A stretch of 53,101 nucleotides of DNA from Thermoplasmatota archaeon (GCA_023484105.1 JAMDBD010000006.1:1-53101); one strand, 5' to 3'. Numbered from the stretch's first letter, positions 8,618-17,761 are shown. The notes: a model not told the origin generated them from the sequence alone. Made by a program: numbers and translations.

Positions 8618-9556
8618 CTAAGCTTGCTCTTCAAGCTCCTTAATGCCCAGTATCTTGCTTATCTCCTTGTAGCGGTTTCTTATGGTGACTTCGGTAACGC
8701 CAGAAACCCTTGCAACCTCTTTCTGGGTTTTTGGTTTCTTCAATATAACAGAGGCTATGTATATTGACGCAGCGGCAACCCCTGTTGGACCTTTTCCAGA
8801 CGATATTCCGGTTTCTATGGACTTCCTCACTATGTCCTCACTAAGAACTATGGCCTGTTTGTCCAGATCCAGCTTGTTGCAGAACTGGGCTACATAAGAA
8901 TATGGCGTTGTTGGCTTCAGGTTCAATTCCAGCTCCTTTGCCAGATGCCTGTACGCCTTTCCGATCTTTTTTTTGTTCACGTCAGAAGCCTTTGATATCT
9001 CATCTAAGGTTCTGGGAAGGTTGATCTTTCTGCATGCTGCGTAAACTGCAGCGCATACAATACTCTCAATGCTCCTTCCTCTGATGAGATTCTTTTCAAC
9101 TGCTTTCCTGTATATCAGCGCAGCTGTTTCTTTTATATCTTTGGCTATACCGAGTTTCACTCCGACATCGTTGAGCAGTTGCAATGCAAGGGAAAGATTC
9201 CTCTCTGCAGCATTGCTCACTCTTATCCTCTGGTGCCATTTTCTAACCCTGTAGATCTGTGCCCTATTTTTGTGCGGAATCCTTTTTCCGTAGTAGTCTT
9301 TGTTGGACCATGAGATCTCAGTTGCAAGCCCTTTGTCATGGCTGAGAAAAGTCATTGGCGATCCAGTCCTGGCCCTCCTCTCGTCCTGATCAGAGTCAAA
9401 GGACCTCCATTCTGGCCCCTGGTCAATAAAGGAATCTTCAAGCACAATTCCGCAGTCGTTGCATATTAATTCTCCTCTTTCATAATCCCGAACAATGTGC
9501 GATGAGCCGCATTCCTGGCATTTTTTGCCGTTAGGGTCCTGATTAGAGTTAAGCAT
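8618..9556 (-). CDS. tfb: Transcription initiation factor TFB
   Basis: Archaeal TFIIB homologue that joins TBP at the promoter and recruits RNA polymerase. The N-terminal zinc ribbon has C13, C16, C32 and C35 (CQEC...CNDC), followed by a B-reader/linker segment with GPEWRSFD and the RRARTGSPMT stretch. Two cyclin repeats (roughly 105-195 and 200-305) carry the core, with the second ending in a helix-turn-helix (TQKEVARVSGVTEVTIRNRYKEI) that contacts BRE. Length 312 is standard. A TTTAATATATTC box lies about 35 bases upstream, and the leader contains an AGGTG Shine-Dalgarno-like motif before the ATG, so unlike many neighbours this message probably has a short 5' leader. Confidence 0.97.
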   Translation of the reverse strand: MLNSNQDPNGKKCQECGSSHIVRDYERGELICNDCGIVLEDSFIDQGPEWRSFDSDQDERRARTGSPMTFLSHDKGLATEISWSNKDYYGKRIPHKNRAQIYRVRKWHQRIRVSNAAERNLSLALQLLNDVGVKLGIAKDIKETAALIYRKAVEKNLIRGRSIESIVCAAVYAACRKINLPRTLDEISKASDVNKKKIGKAYRHLAKELELNLKPTTPYSYVAQFCNKLDLDKQAIVLSEDIVRKSIETGISSGKGPTGVAAASIYIASVILKKPKTQKEVARVSGVTEVTIRNRYKEISKILGIKELEEQA

Positions 9557-9584
9557 CTGTACACCTGATACACCCCCATTCTAG

Positions 9585-9597
9585 AATATATTAAACC
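9585..9597 (-). promoter_or_regulatory. tfb: TATA box of the tfb-guaAA operon
   Basis: Minus-strand GTTTAATATATTC sits about 30-40 bases before the tfb ATG. A second A/T-rich box (ATTTATATC, near 9620) lies further upstream. The leader between box and ATG holds GGGGGTG and AGGTG motifs. Confidence 0.45.
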
Positions 9598-9689
9598 CTT
9601 TTGATCTAATTTAGAGCCGATATAAATCCGACGAATTGCACACTACACAAAATATGTAAGCATGTTAGATAATGAAATGCAATTCGTTC

Positions 9690-10160
9690 TCAGGTGCTAC
9701 CCGATTCTTTCTCCTCTGCAATTTTTTTAACAGACTCAAGAGCCTCTTCAACATGATTCTTTGGATTCAGCTGGGAATTGTATATATGCCTGATTCTGCC
9801 GGACCGGTCGATAACAAAAGTTACCCTTGGCGGGATAAGCATCCCCTTCACATCGTAAAGTTTCCTTATTGCGGCACCGGGATCTGATAGAAGAGTGAAT
9901 GGAAGGGAATGATGCTCCCTGAATTTCCTGTGCTTGTCAACAGAATCTGAACTTATGCCGAAAACCTCAGTCCCGAACTGTTGTAGCCTCTCCCAGTTAT
10001 CCCTGAATGCACATGCTTCCGCGGTGCAGCCGGGTGTCTCATCCTTTGGATAGAAGTAGAGCACGACGGGGTTTCTCTTAAAATGATCGCTGAGTTTGAA
10101 TTTTTTGCCGTCCTGATCGTATGCCTCGAAATCAGGTGCCGGTTCTCCTACCTTCAACAT
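9690..10160 (-). CDS. bcp: Peroxiredoxin, Bcp/PrxQ type
   Basis: Thiol peroxidase that reduces hydrogen peroxide and organic hydroperoxides. The peroxidatic Cys45 and resolving Cys50 appear in ETPGCTAEACAFRD, the PrxQ arrangement with both Cys on one helix. VLYFYPKD precedes them and PRVTFVIDRSGRI follows. Length 156 is normal. It is a single gene, divergent from the methyltransferase at 10278, with a GTTATATTCATAG box about 25-30 bases before its ATG. The electron donor is not encoded here. Confidence 0.95.
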   Translation of the reverse strand: MLKVGEPAPDFEAYDQDGKKFKLSDHFKRNPVVLYFYPKDETPGCTAEACAFRDNWERLQQFGTEVFGISSDSVDKHRKFREHHSLPFTLLSDPGAAIRKLYDVKGMLIPPRVTFVIDRSGRIRHIYNSQLNPKNHVEEALESVKKIAEEKESGST

Positions 10161-10277
10161 GGAACATCAATTTTTTCTATGAATATAACCGTGATGTTCT
10201 GACTAACTGAAAATTGGGTTCTTACGTGTTCTTATGAAACGTTCTCAACATATTTATCCTGGCTGCAATCATGAATC

Positions 10278-10820
10278 ATGGAAAATCACCATTTTCATCA
10301 CATGGCTTCCCAGATTAGGGAACGGTATATCCCTGTTTCCAGAATAATGGAAATAGTATCCCCGAAAGTCGGAGATACCATACTGGATATAGGCGCCGGT
10401 GATGGTTTTTATTCACTTCAGTTCGCTAAGGCCGGTTCAAAAGTTATAGCAATGGATGTTAGCAAAGAGTCAGCAGAAACGATAAGAAAGATTGCGAAAT
10501 CGGAACATGTGCCAATTGAAGTCATGAACTTGGATGTCTGCCGTTCGTTCGATTTACCACCATTTAACAAGGCATTCTTTTCAACCAGTTTTCATGACAT
10601 TGAGTGCAGGGTCGATCTTGTGGGCAGGATCACAAGGGCTGCTTTAAAGCCCACAGAGATCACACTTATTGAATTCAAGAAAATAGAGAGTCCGGGGCCG
10701 CCGATGTCTATAAGGATGAGCAAAGAGGATCTTGACCGGATTTTCTTCTGGGCAGGATACAAACTGGCAGAGACCATTGATCTGGAGATACATTACGTGA
10801 ACAGATACATTCACGAGTGA
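10278..10820 (+). CDS. Class I SAM-dependent methyltransferase
   Basis: A 180-residue Methyltransf_11/25-like protein. The SAM-binding motif I is ILDIGAGDG (35-43), motif II IAMDVS, and the region around STSFHDIE corresponds to motif IV/post-I. The His-rich N-terminus (MENHHFHHM) is unusual and could bind metal. A CATATTTATC box lies about 25 bases before the ATG at 10278, which supports this start over Met9. The substrate cannot be inferred; similar small archaeal proteins are annotated only as methyltransferases, some with arsenite or small-molecule substrates. Confidence 0.85.
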   Translation: MENHHFHHMASQIRERYIPVSRIMEIVSPKVGDTILDIGAGDGFYSLQFAKAGSKVIAMDVSKESAETIRKIAKSEHVPIEVMNLDVCRSFDLPPFNKAFFSTSFHDIECRVDLVGRITRAALKPTEITLIEFKKIESPGPPMSIRMSKEDLDRIFFWAGYKLAETIDLEIHYVNRYIHE

Positions 10821-10824
10821 TTTT

Positions 10825-11262
10825 TCAGATTGTGCCACTGCCTTTTAAAGCGCCTATTGCAGAGTTAGTTATGCGGAACGTCAGCCCCCATATTCTGTGG
10901 CCTTCGTAAATATAGCAATCATCCCTGTAAGTCAGCTGCAATACTGGCGCTATGAGCAGGGAGCTGACCTCCTGTGAGTTAACCTTTGCCTTAACTATGT
11001 CACCGCCTGCAAGAAATGCCTCTACGGAAGTATTATTTATATTGGAAGCGAAAACTCCAAGCGAAGCAGTAATTTCCGGGAAAATACCAACTTCCTCATA
11101 GCATTCTCTGGCCGCTGCTTCTCTTGAGGATTCATGCGGCTTTATAAAACCTCCAGGAAAGGCTATGTTGCCTGACCATGGGTCCCCTTCTCTCCGTGCC
11201 CTTACTATAAAAAGAAAGGATCCATTCTGGTAGATAGCGACAACCGCAGCCTGTGGATACAT
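10825..11262 (-). CDS. Nudix hydrolase
   Basis: Hydrolyses a nucleoside diphosphate linked to another group. The Nudix box is perfect: G38 FIKPH E44 SSREAAA R52 E C Y E E V G I60. WSGNIAFPGG before it resembles the CoA pyrophosphatase group (NudL-like), so a CoA- or acyl-CoA-related substrate is possible, though the diagnostic CoA motif is not clear. Length 145. Its stop lies five bases from the convergent methyltransferase stop, and it is divergent from hemA with an A/T-rich promoter between them. Confidence 0.9.
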   Translation of the reverse strand: MYPQAAVVAIYQNGSFLFIVRARREGDPWSGNIAFPGGFIKPHESSREAAARECYEEVGIFPEITASLGVFASNINNTSVEAFLAGGDIVKAKVNSQEVSSLLIAPVLQLTYRDDCYIYEGHRIWGLTFRITNSAIGALKGSGTI

Positions 11263-11323
11263 TCCGTTCAGACTGAAAATAAATACTGTTTAAATAACAT
11301 TCAGCCATACCATTCTGTCTTCG

Positions 11324-11334
11324 TGGTATAAATT
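11324..11334 (+). promoter_or_regulatory. hemA: TATA box of hemA
   Basis: GGTATAAATTG lies with its centre 19-22 bases before the double ATG at 11348/11351. On the other strand a TTTAAACAG/TATTTATTTTC stretch (11280-11298) probably serves the Nudix gene. Confidence 0.4.
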
Positions 11335-11347
11335 GGGAACACTCTGC

Positions 11348-12541
11348 ATGATGGGTTGGACCTACAGGATGGGGGCAGCAACTCTTGAGGAATTTCTTAA
11401 GGTGCCTGAGCCGGAATGGGTGTCATCATTCGGAGATGCCAGCGAAGAACCGTTTGTGTTTCTTTCCACCTGCAACAGGATAGAATTTTACTTTGTGTGC
11501 AAAGGTAGCGATGACAGCCGTTTTTCATTTCTGGACGGAAAGCTGAGGAAACTCACCGGCATGGAGGCAATAGACCATCTTTTCAGGGTAGCATGCGGTC
11601 TCGACTCACTTTCTGTAGGCGAGGGAGAGGTCCTTGGACAGGTGAAGAGGGCCTTTGGAGACTATCTTAAGCGCGGTGTTAAGGATCACATCCTGAATGA
11701 GATTTTCAATGCTGCGATCAGGACAGGAAAGGCTGTCAGGGAGAGAACCCGGATATCCGCCGGCAAGGTTTCTGTACCATCAGTTTTCACCGAGATGCTC
11801 AAGAGCCATATTGATATGGCTGATGCAAAGGTTCTTGTTATAGGCAGTGGAAGGATGGGCATGGGCTTCGTAAGGCAGATGTCACAGGCCGGGGCCAGTG
11901 ACATAGCTATCGTTTATAGAAGCACCAGACCGACAGGATCCGTGATAAACGTTGAGGAGCATCACATTTCAGAACTCCCCTCCATTCTGAAAGATTATAA
12001 TGTCATAATCGCGGCAACCACATCAAAGGATCCAATAATATTTCCGGAAATGTTCGATGGATCGAAGAGAACCTATGTTGTGGATGTTTCAAACCCTGCA
12101 AATGTTCACCAGTCAGTAAAATCTTTGAAAAACGTAGTTTACATGGATCTTTCAGACCTGGAGGCATATGTTTCCGATCATCTGGGAGAAAGGAGCAAAT
12201 CGATAAAGGCTGCAGAACGGATTATGATCTCTGAAGAAAACAAGTTGAGTCGCAGACTGCAAAATATGGAAGTTGAGGAATTCCTGAGGGAATTCTACAC
12301 CGCTGCAAGGGAACTGGCAGACAGGGAACGTGAAAAATTCAAGAAAGAGATTGGGAAGAAATCGGACATGGACACTCTCATTTCCAGGATGCTGGACTCA
12401 TACACGAAAAAGCTGATGCATCCTGTAACAAGGGCAATAAGAGAGATCGTGAGCAGCGAACCCGGTTTCATTGAAAAACTGAAGGATTTGAGGCCTAGGA
12501 CTTTCTCGGATTTGGAGAAATCTAGTTCCCAAGATCGTTAA
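11348..12541 (+). CDS. hemA: Glutamyl-tRNA reductase
   Basis: Reduces glutamyl-tRNA(Glu) to glutamate-1-semialdehyde, the first step of C5 heme/tetrapyrrole synthesis. The catalytic Cys lies in FLSTCNRIEFY, followed by GLDSLSVGEGEVLGQVKRAF. The NADPH domain has VLVIGSGRMG, and a long helical dimerisation tail closes the protein. I start at ATG 11348 (ATGATG) rather than the in-frame TTG at 11333, because a TATAAATT box at 11327-11334 covers the TTG. The 3' end overlaps the convergent phosphoesterase by 20 bases. It links to the GluRS at 5910 through the shared Glu-tRNA. No other heme gene is in the window. Confidence 0.95.
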   Translation: MMGWTYRMGAATLEEFLKVPEPEWVSSFGDASEEPFVFLSTCNRIEFYFVCKGSDDSRFSFLDGKLRKLTGMEAIDHLFRVACGLDSLSVGEGEVLGQVKRAFGDYLKRGVKDHILNEIFNAAIRTGKAVRERTRISAGKVSVPSVFTEMLKSHIDMADAKVLVIGSGRMGMGFVRQMSQAGASDIAIVYRSTRPTGSVINVEEHHISELPSILKDYNVIIAATTSKDPIIFPEMFDGSKRTYVVDVSNPANVHQSVKSLKNVVYMDLSDLEAYVSDHLGERSKSIKAAERIMISEENKLSRRLQNMEVEEFLREFYTAARELADREREKFKKEIGKKSDMDTLISRMLDSYTKKLMHPVTRAIREIVSSEPGFIEKLKDLRPRTFSDLEKSSSQDR

Positions 12542-13235
12542 GATAGCCAAAGTCTACGAGACCAAAGTCATCTGTAAGCCCATAGATCCTGAACTTTCCC
12601 GGATCAACTTTTTTGAGTACCGGGGTGAAATGTTCTTCGCTTATGAGTGACTGCGAGACGTCTGTTCCGGTTGAATAGAAGCTCAGGGAAGGAGTTATGG
12701 CCACGTGTTCAGACTCGCTGTAGGCGAAACAGTTCATCCTGACAATGCCTCCTATGCTGTCTCTCAGTACCAGGGATGGATGTTCATGGCCAAGCATTGT
12801 AATTTTCTTAAGTCCAAGATCTCTGTCCCCATGATATATGTAATATCGATCAGATTCATAGTATTCGTAAAGGTCTATGCCTTTCCTCTCCAGTATTGTA
12901 ATGAGATAGTTATCGTGATTTCCGCGGATGAATTTCAGGTTGGCAAGGCTGGAATACTTCTCAATAAAATAGAGGATGTCATCCCATTCCTGAGACAGAT
13001 TCCTGGAGAATTCCTGTTTGAAGTCACCATTGATTATGATGGTCTCAGGGCTGTACCTTTCCATCATTTTATCAATTTTCTCCTCTACATGCTTCAGCTG
13101 CATTTTAGGCAGGAAGAGTCCGTGAAGGTTCATCTCCTCCTCAAATCCCAGATGCAGATCAGAAACAACAACTGCGCTGATATCCCTTAAGTATATACAT
13201 CCAAGATCCGAAAGGTAAACATCCCTTTCCACCAT
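12522..13235 (-). CDS. Calcineurin-like metallophosphoesterase (COG1407 type)
   Basis: Two-metal phosphoesterase of unknown substrate. The blocks are in order: VVVSDLHLG (D26, H28), INGDFKQ, RGNHDN, YHGD and LGHEHP, which is the full ligand set. Length 237. In many archaea members of this family sit beside DNA-repair or Lhr-type helicase genes; here the Lhr gene is 8 kb away and the direct neighbours are hemA (convergent, overlapping by 20 bases) and the aminotransferase upstream. Some versions of this family are annotated ICC-like phosphoesterase. Confidence 0.88.
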   Translation of the reverse strand: MVERDVYLSDLGCIYLRDISAVVVSDLHLGFEEEMNLHGLFLPKMQLKHVEEKIDKMMERYSPETIIINGDFKQEFSRNLSQEWDDILYFIEKYSSLANLKFIRGNHDNYLITILERKGIDLYEYYESDRYYIYHGDRDLGLKKITMLGHEHPSLVLRDSIGGIVRMNCFAYSESEHVAITPSLSFYSTGTDVSQSLISEEHFTPVLKKVDPGKFRIYGLTDDFGLVDFGYLNDLGN

Positions 13236-13249
13236 TATGTCCTGCAGAA

Positions 13250-14407
13250 CTACATCCTCTTTCTATTTCTTATAAATCCGGATAATGCACTTATTCCATT
13301 TTCTATGTCCTCATCAGACGTTGCAAAGGAAAGCCTGAAATGTCTTTCACCAGACTCACCGAATGCTGTACCAGGGGTGACAGCAACATTGGACTCTTTA
13401 AGAAGAGAAGAGGCGAAATCTACTGAATCCATATTAAGATCATATTTCGGAAACGCATAGAATGTCCCCTCAGGTTCAATAACGTTTATTCCGTCTATCT
13501 CTCTGAGGAGCTTTACAACCTTATGCATCCTCTCCCTGAACTTTTCCGTAAACCTGACTGGCGATTCCGTATCCCTCAGGGCTTCGATAGCAGCAGTTTG
13601 AGAAACAGATGGTGCACATGTGATGGTCTGCTGCTGGATCAGATCGCATGCCTTTGCTATCTCTCTTGGAGCATGGAGATATCCAATCCGCCAGCCGGTC
13701 ATGGCGTGAGATTTGCTGAAACCTGACACCGTTATTGTCCTGTCTCTGATCTCATCGAAGGAAGCTGGAGAAATATGCTTTCCACGGAAGATTATGTTCT
13801 CGTAGATTTCATCGGAGATAAGATAAAGGTCATTCTTCACAACAAAATCAACCAGTCCCTTAACTTCCTTTTCAGTGAACACCTTCCCTGTGGGGTTAAC
13901 CGGGCTGTTGTAGATGAAAACCCTGGTTCTCGGTGAGACCAGTTTCTCAGCCTCTGACAGATCCAGAGAGAAGTCGTCAGGTGTGCGGAATGGCACTGGT
14001 TTTCCGCCTGAAAGCCTTACTATATCCGGGTATGAAAGATAATACGGTTCCGGTATCAGCACCTCTTCGCCTGGATTCAGAAGGGCCAGCAGGGTGGCAT
14101 AAATGGTGAACTTCGTAGGTGAGACAACGATTTCATCCGCTGACGCGCCATCTATGTTATTGAATTTTCTCAACTTTTGAGCTATGGCATCTCGCAGTTC
14201 CGGCAATCCTGATGATGGTGTGTAGTGGGTCATCCCGGATCTTGAACATTCATATGAATAGTCTATTATCCCTTCGGGGGTTGTGAAATCCGGTTCACCT
14301 ATCCCGAAATTGTAAATATGGATGTTCTTTGCTTTCATTTCGGCAACTGTTTTGGTGATGGACAGTGAGGCCGATGGTCTGATGCTGCTGAGTCTTTCAG
14401 AAATCAT
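13250..14407 (-). CDS. PLP-dependent aminotransferase, class I (probable tyrosine/aspartate aminotransferase)
   Basis: Fold-type I aminotransferase. PLP Lys232 is in SGFSKSHAMTGWRIGY, with NSPVNPTGK (167-175) and SDEIYE (198-203) as cofactor-binding blocks and GIGEPDF near the N-terminus. The family includes aspartate and aromatic aminotransferases. Because it follows the homogentisate genes on the same strand, it probably makes 4-hydroxyphenylpyruvate from tyrosine, the substrate of the dioxygenase at 16453. The 55-base gap to the homogentisate dioxygenase holds an ACAATATG box (14430-14440), so it may also have its own promoter. Specificity is inferred from context. Confidence 0.9.
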   Translation of the reverse strand: MISERLSSIRPSASLSITKTVAEMKAKNIHIYNFGIGEPDFTTPEGIIDYSYECSRSGMTHYTPSSGLPELRDAIAQKLRKFNNIDGASADEIVVSPTKFTIYATLLALLNPGEEVLIPEPYYLSYPDIVRLSGGKPVPFRTPDDFSLDLSEAEKLVSPRTRVFIYNSPVNPTGKVFTEKEVKGLVDFVVKNDLYLISDEIYENIIFRGKHISPASFDEIRDRTITVSGFSKSHAMTGWRIGYLHAPREIAKACDLIQQQTITCAPSVSQTAAIEALRDTESPVRFTEKFRERMHKVVKLLREIDGINVIEPEGTFYAFPKYDLNMDSVDFASSLLKESNVAVTPGTAFGESGERHFRLSFATSDEDIENGISALSGFIRNRKRM

Positions 14408-14462
14408 ATGATCACATACAATTCTATCACATATTGTTATCTGTGGCAGAACTGGAAATCAA

Positions 14463-15599
14463 TCATTTCTTCCACGACATCATGTAGCCTGTGTCCTCGA
14501 CTCCTTCGGATATTTCAGTAAAATTCAGGGGATCGTACGCCTCAATCATGACTGCAACCTCGTCGGTTGATTTTTTACCGATTGCTCCTTCGACAGCTCC
14601 AGGCTGTGGCCCGTGTATTATCCCTCTCACATGCACTGTAATGGATCCCGGAGCTATTCCTTTTCGGCTCATGAAATTTCCAGTGGAGTAGAACAGTACC
14701 TCGTCCACATCTATGTTGTTGTGGTAATACGATATAGGAACTGATTTTGGATGAAAATCGAAAAGTCTCGGAAGAAAAGTCCCAAGCATGAATGATTTTC
14801 CGCAGAAGTGTTCATGCACCGGAGGGGGCATATGCAATTTTCCCACAATGGGAGAAAATCTCTCAACGTTTACTGCAAAGGGGTAAAGATAACCATCCCA
14901 ACCTACAACATCAAAGATTGAATTTTTTCTATCTTCAACAATGAATCGATCGCCATAGTCCACGAAGACTTTCCCGTTTCCAGGATGTGCCGGCTTTTCA
15001 AGTAGCGGGTACCTGAAATCCCTGGTGTAATAAGGTGAACCTTCCTTGAGCTGACCATAAATGTTCAGGTATCGCTGTGGAATACCTATTCTGTCGGCGC
15101 TTTCCATATAGAATATGGATAGGTCTTTACTGTACTCAATGAAGAATGTGAGACCCTTTGGAATGTATAGATAGTCTCCAACTCCAAACCTGAGATTCCC
15201 AAATGGTGATACCAGTGTACCGCTACCAGAGTGAATGTACCCTATAAATTCGCTAAGGGCGTTCCTCTGCATACCTTCCATGGGCAGTTCTGGCTGTATT
15301 ACACCGATGGATAGTCTGTTGTTGTACATCAGTACTTTCCTTCCAGTAATAAAACTTCCTTCCCTGCCAAGTTCAAGAGAACGGAAATGCTTGTGTGATA
15401 TGGCTTTCCCTGAAGGCTTAACTGTCGCTTTCCTTTTTTCCATTATGGAATGTACCTCTGTAGGCTCATTCTTGTGGTAAAGCAACGAATATGGTCCCTC
15501 AAAGGATTCCTCTCCGAACAGTTCCTCTCTCAGGAGGTTTTTTCTATCGTCGAATGTGTGCCTTAGATCCGGCATCTTTCCCTGTTTAACGTAGAACAT
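14463..15599 (-). CDS. hmgA: Homogentisate 1,2-dioxygenase
   Basis: Opens the ring of homogentisate to maleylacetoacetate using O2 and Fe(II). The C-terminal cupin carries the family hallmark: PPPVHEHF (about 258-265), YYHNNIDVDEVLFY with ligands H293 and E300, FMSRKGI, and IIHGPQPGAVEGAIG with H329. At 378 residues it is shorter than the roughly 440-residue bacterial and human enzymes, with the N-terminal region reduced. It lies between the FAH-type hydrolase and the aminotransferase, in pathway context. The requirement for O2 marks the organism as aerobic or microaerobic. Confidence 0.93.
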   Translation of the reverse strand: MFYVKQGKMPDLRHTFDDRKNLLREELFGEESFEGPYSLLYHKNEPTEVHSIMEKRKATVKPSGKAISHKHFRSLELGREGSFITGRKVLMYNNRLSIGVIQPELPMEGMQRNALSEFIGYIHSGSGTLVSPFGNLRFGVGDYLYIPKGLTFFIEYSKDLSIFYMESADRIGIPQRYLNIYGQLKEGSPYYTRDFRYPLLEKPAHPGNGKVFVDYGDRFIVEDRKNSIFDVVGWDGYLYPFAVNVERFSPIVGKLHMPPPVHEHFCGKSFMLGTFLPRLFDFHPKSVPISYYHNNIDVDEVLFYSTGNFMSRKGIAPGSITVHVRGIIHGPQPGAVEGAIGKKSTDEVAVMIEAYDPLNFTEISEGVEDTGYMMSWKK

Positions 15600-15602
15600 T
15601 GG

Positions 15603-16448
15603 TCAAATCACCCTGTTTGTTAAATCCCCCAAAATATTTGAATGCAGCGTAACGGTATCACCTGGCTCAAGCCAACTGCAGTTCTCCTCGCCAATCTCAC
15701 TTATACAGCCATTTTCAATCGTTCCGGACATTATTATGTCGCCTGGATAGAGAAAGCAGTCTTCAGAAGCCCTTTTTATCATGTCGGCATATGTCCAGTA
15801 AATTCTGTCAAGATTACCTTCAGATAACTTTTTTCCGTTAACGAATACCGAAAGATCTGCATGAATTTCGTCCCCGTCAATGATGTCATGGAGATCCTCA
15901 CCGGTGATCAGAAGCGGTCCCAGGCTTGTGGCGAAGTCCTTTCCCTTTGCCGGGCCAAGACCGACCTTAACTTCCTCGAACTGTATATCTCTGGCACTCC
16001 AGTCGTTAGCCAGTGACAATCCAGCTATGTAATCCATTGCCGACGATCTTGGAATATCAATCCCCTTCTTTCCAATAATTATAAAAAACTCAGCTTCGAA
16101 GTCCATCTTTTTTGTGTTTTTAGGCTTTTTTACGTCATATCCTGATCCTATCAGATTATTTGGATTGGTAAAATAAAATACAGGATATCTGTACCATTCA
16201 TCTGGAACCTGAAGGCCTCTTCTCCTCCTCGAATTGAGAACATGCCCCTCAAATGAAAAGAAATCTCTTATGGCGCATGGCCTGGAAACTGGGGGAAGCA
16301 GGAAACCAGGCTTTGGGACTTCGCTGCCAAAATCATCTTCACCGAATCCCCATGGATATCTATGCTTAACCTTGGAAATGTAATACTTACCGTCCAGCTC
16401 ACATACCCACATTATGGAACCATTATGTGAGATTTTCCCAATTCTCAT
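15603..16448 (-). CDS. Fumarylacetoacetate hydrolase family protein
   Basis: Final step of tyrosine breakdown, cleaving fumarylacetoacetate to fumarate and acetoacetate. Metal ligands are E118 and E120 in DFEAEFF and D149 in NDWSARDIQ; the catalytic Lys is in AKGKDFATSLGP (167-178), followed by the MSGTIENGC turn. Length 281 is nearer to the small FAH-like hydrolases than to the 420-residue animal FAH. No maleylacetoacetate isomerase is seen in the cluster, so this enzyme may act on the maleyl form directly or the isomerase lies elsewhere. It is three bases from hmgA. Confidence 0.91.
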   Translation of the reverse strand: MRIGKISHNGSIMWVCELDGKYYISKVKHRYPWGFGEDDFGSEVPKPGFLLPPVSRPCAIRDFFSFEGHVLNSRRRRGLQVPDEWYRYPVFYFTNPNNLIGSGYDVKKPKNTKKMDFEAEFFIIIGKKGIDIPRSSAMDYIAGLSLANDWSARDIQFEEVKVGLGPAKGKDFATSLGPLLITGEDLHDIIDGDEIHADLSVFVNGKKLSEGNLDRIYWTYADMIKRASEDCFLYPGDIIMSGTIENGCISEIGEENCSWLEPGDTVTLHSNILGDLTNRVI

Positions 16449-16452
16449 AGTC

Positions 16453-17547
16453 TTACAGATTTCCTCTCCTGGCTTGTTCTCTTTCTATTGCCTCAAAGAG
16501 CGCCTTGAAATTTCCTTTACCAAATGAGGTACCCCCCTTTCTCTGAATAATCTCGTAGAAGAATGTAGGCCTGTCCCCAATAGGTTTTGTGAATATCTGA
16601 AGCATGTATCCTGTGTCATCCCTGTCTACCAGTATGTTATGCTTTTTAAGACTCTCAATGTCTTCATCTATCTTCCCAACCCTGTCAGCGAGAGTTGTGT
16701 AATAGCTGGACGGCGTTTCGAGGAACTCAACCCCTCTTTTTTTCAAATCAGAAACTGTTTTAATTATGTTGTCCGTTGTTATTGCAATGTGTTGTACACC
16801 AGGTGATTTGTAGTAGTCTATGTATTCCTGAATCTGAGATTTCTTCAGCCCCAATGCAGGCTCGTTTATGGGAAAAACGATACTTCTGTTGTTGTACTCA
16901 ACAACCTTTGACCTGAGAGCGGAATACTCTGTACTGATGTCTTTGTCATCGAAACTTACGAACTGTTTAAAATTCAGCCCCTTAATGTAATAGTCAACCC
17001 ATGGATCCATTCTATTTTCCTCAACGTTGCCGACAATATGATCAATACCTGTGAGACCCGTTCCACTTTCCTTCATCTTGACACCATCTATTTCCTGAAA
17101 TCCTGGAGGGAGGTCAGAATCATACGAACTGTAGTCCACAAGAGAGTGAACAGTATCGCCATATGTGCTTATGACTGAACTTCTCAAAATACCATATTCG
17201 CTTCTCGTCTCCCTGATCTTTGACGGCTTAATGAGCCCGCGCTTCTCAATTTCCTTCACAGCAAGTTCTATGTCTTGAACCTTCAGCGAAACATCGTGCA
17301 CACCGTCTCCGTGAGTCTTTATATGCTGGGCGATGTATGAGTCAGGATCAAGAAAGCTTGTCAGAATAAGGTTAAACTTCCCCTGTTTCATTAAATACGA
17401 AACTCTATCTCTGACTCCAGTTTCAGGGCCAGCATAGCCCACTGGAGTGAACCCCATAGCCTTTTCATGGAAAAATGCCCATTGCCTGGCAGAACCCACG
17501 TAAAATTCAACCGCATTTACCGAATCCAGAAATACATTTTCACTCAT
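16453..17547 (-). CDS. hpd: 4-Hydroxyphenylpyruvate dioxygenase
   Basis: Converts 4-hydroxyphenylpyruvate to homogentisate with loss of CO2, using Fe(II) and O2. The facial triad is H170 (GIDHIVG), H253 (VQHIAI) and E332 (FFYEIIQRKG). The C-terminal gate helix GKGNFKALFEAIEREQ is diagnostic for HppD as against hydroxymandelate synthase. Two vicinal-oxygen-chelate halves make up 364 residues, a normal length. It is the first gene of the operon hpd-fah-hmgA-aminotransferase, with a GCTATAATAT box about 26 bases before the ATG. Confidence 0.95.
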   Translation of the reverse strand: MSENVFLDSVNAVEFYVGSARQWAFFHEKAMGFTPVGYAGPETGVRDRVSYLMKQGKFNLILTSFLDPDSYIAQHIKTHGDGVHDVSLKVQDIELAVKEIEKRGLIKPSKIRETRSEYGILRSSVISTYGDTVHSLVDYSSYDSDLPPGFQEIDGVKMKESGTGLTGIDHIVGNVEENRMDPWVDYYIKGLNFKQFVSFDDKDISTEYSALRSKVVEYNNRSIVFPINEPALGLKKSQIQEYIDYYKSPGVQHIAITTDNIIKTVSDLKKRGVEFLETPSSYYTTLADRVGKIDEDIESLKKHNILVDRDDTGYMLQIFTKPIGDRPTFFYEIIQRKGGTSFGKGNFKALFEAIEREQARRGNL

Positions 17548-17568
17548 AGTACATAATATTGTATTCAG

Positions 17569-17578
17569 ATATTATAGC
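17569..17578 (-). promoter_or_regulatory. hpd: TATA box of the tyrosine-degradation operon
   Basis: Minus-strand GCTATAATAT has its centre 26 bases before the hpd ATG at 17547, fitting a leaderless message. No operator repeat is evident. Confidence 0.5.
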
Positions 17579-17761
17579 ATTGTTGTTTTTCCGGGAGTCA
17601 GAAATGAAACAGCGTCAATTTTCACATATATGCCTGTTATTGTAGTCAGAAGACTGTTCATTAAAACTGTATGCAATTCTCATGAACCAGAATATTTTCA
17701 TTGCCCATGATCGGTTCTCTTTCAGAGCGATTATCAATTACTCATTTTCTAATCTCAAAGA

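Noticed and set aside
12705-13190. 161-codon plus-strand frame
   Set aside because: Entirely antisense to the metallophosphoesterase, whose full set of catalytic motifs is unambiguous.
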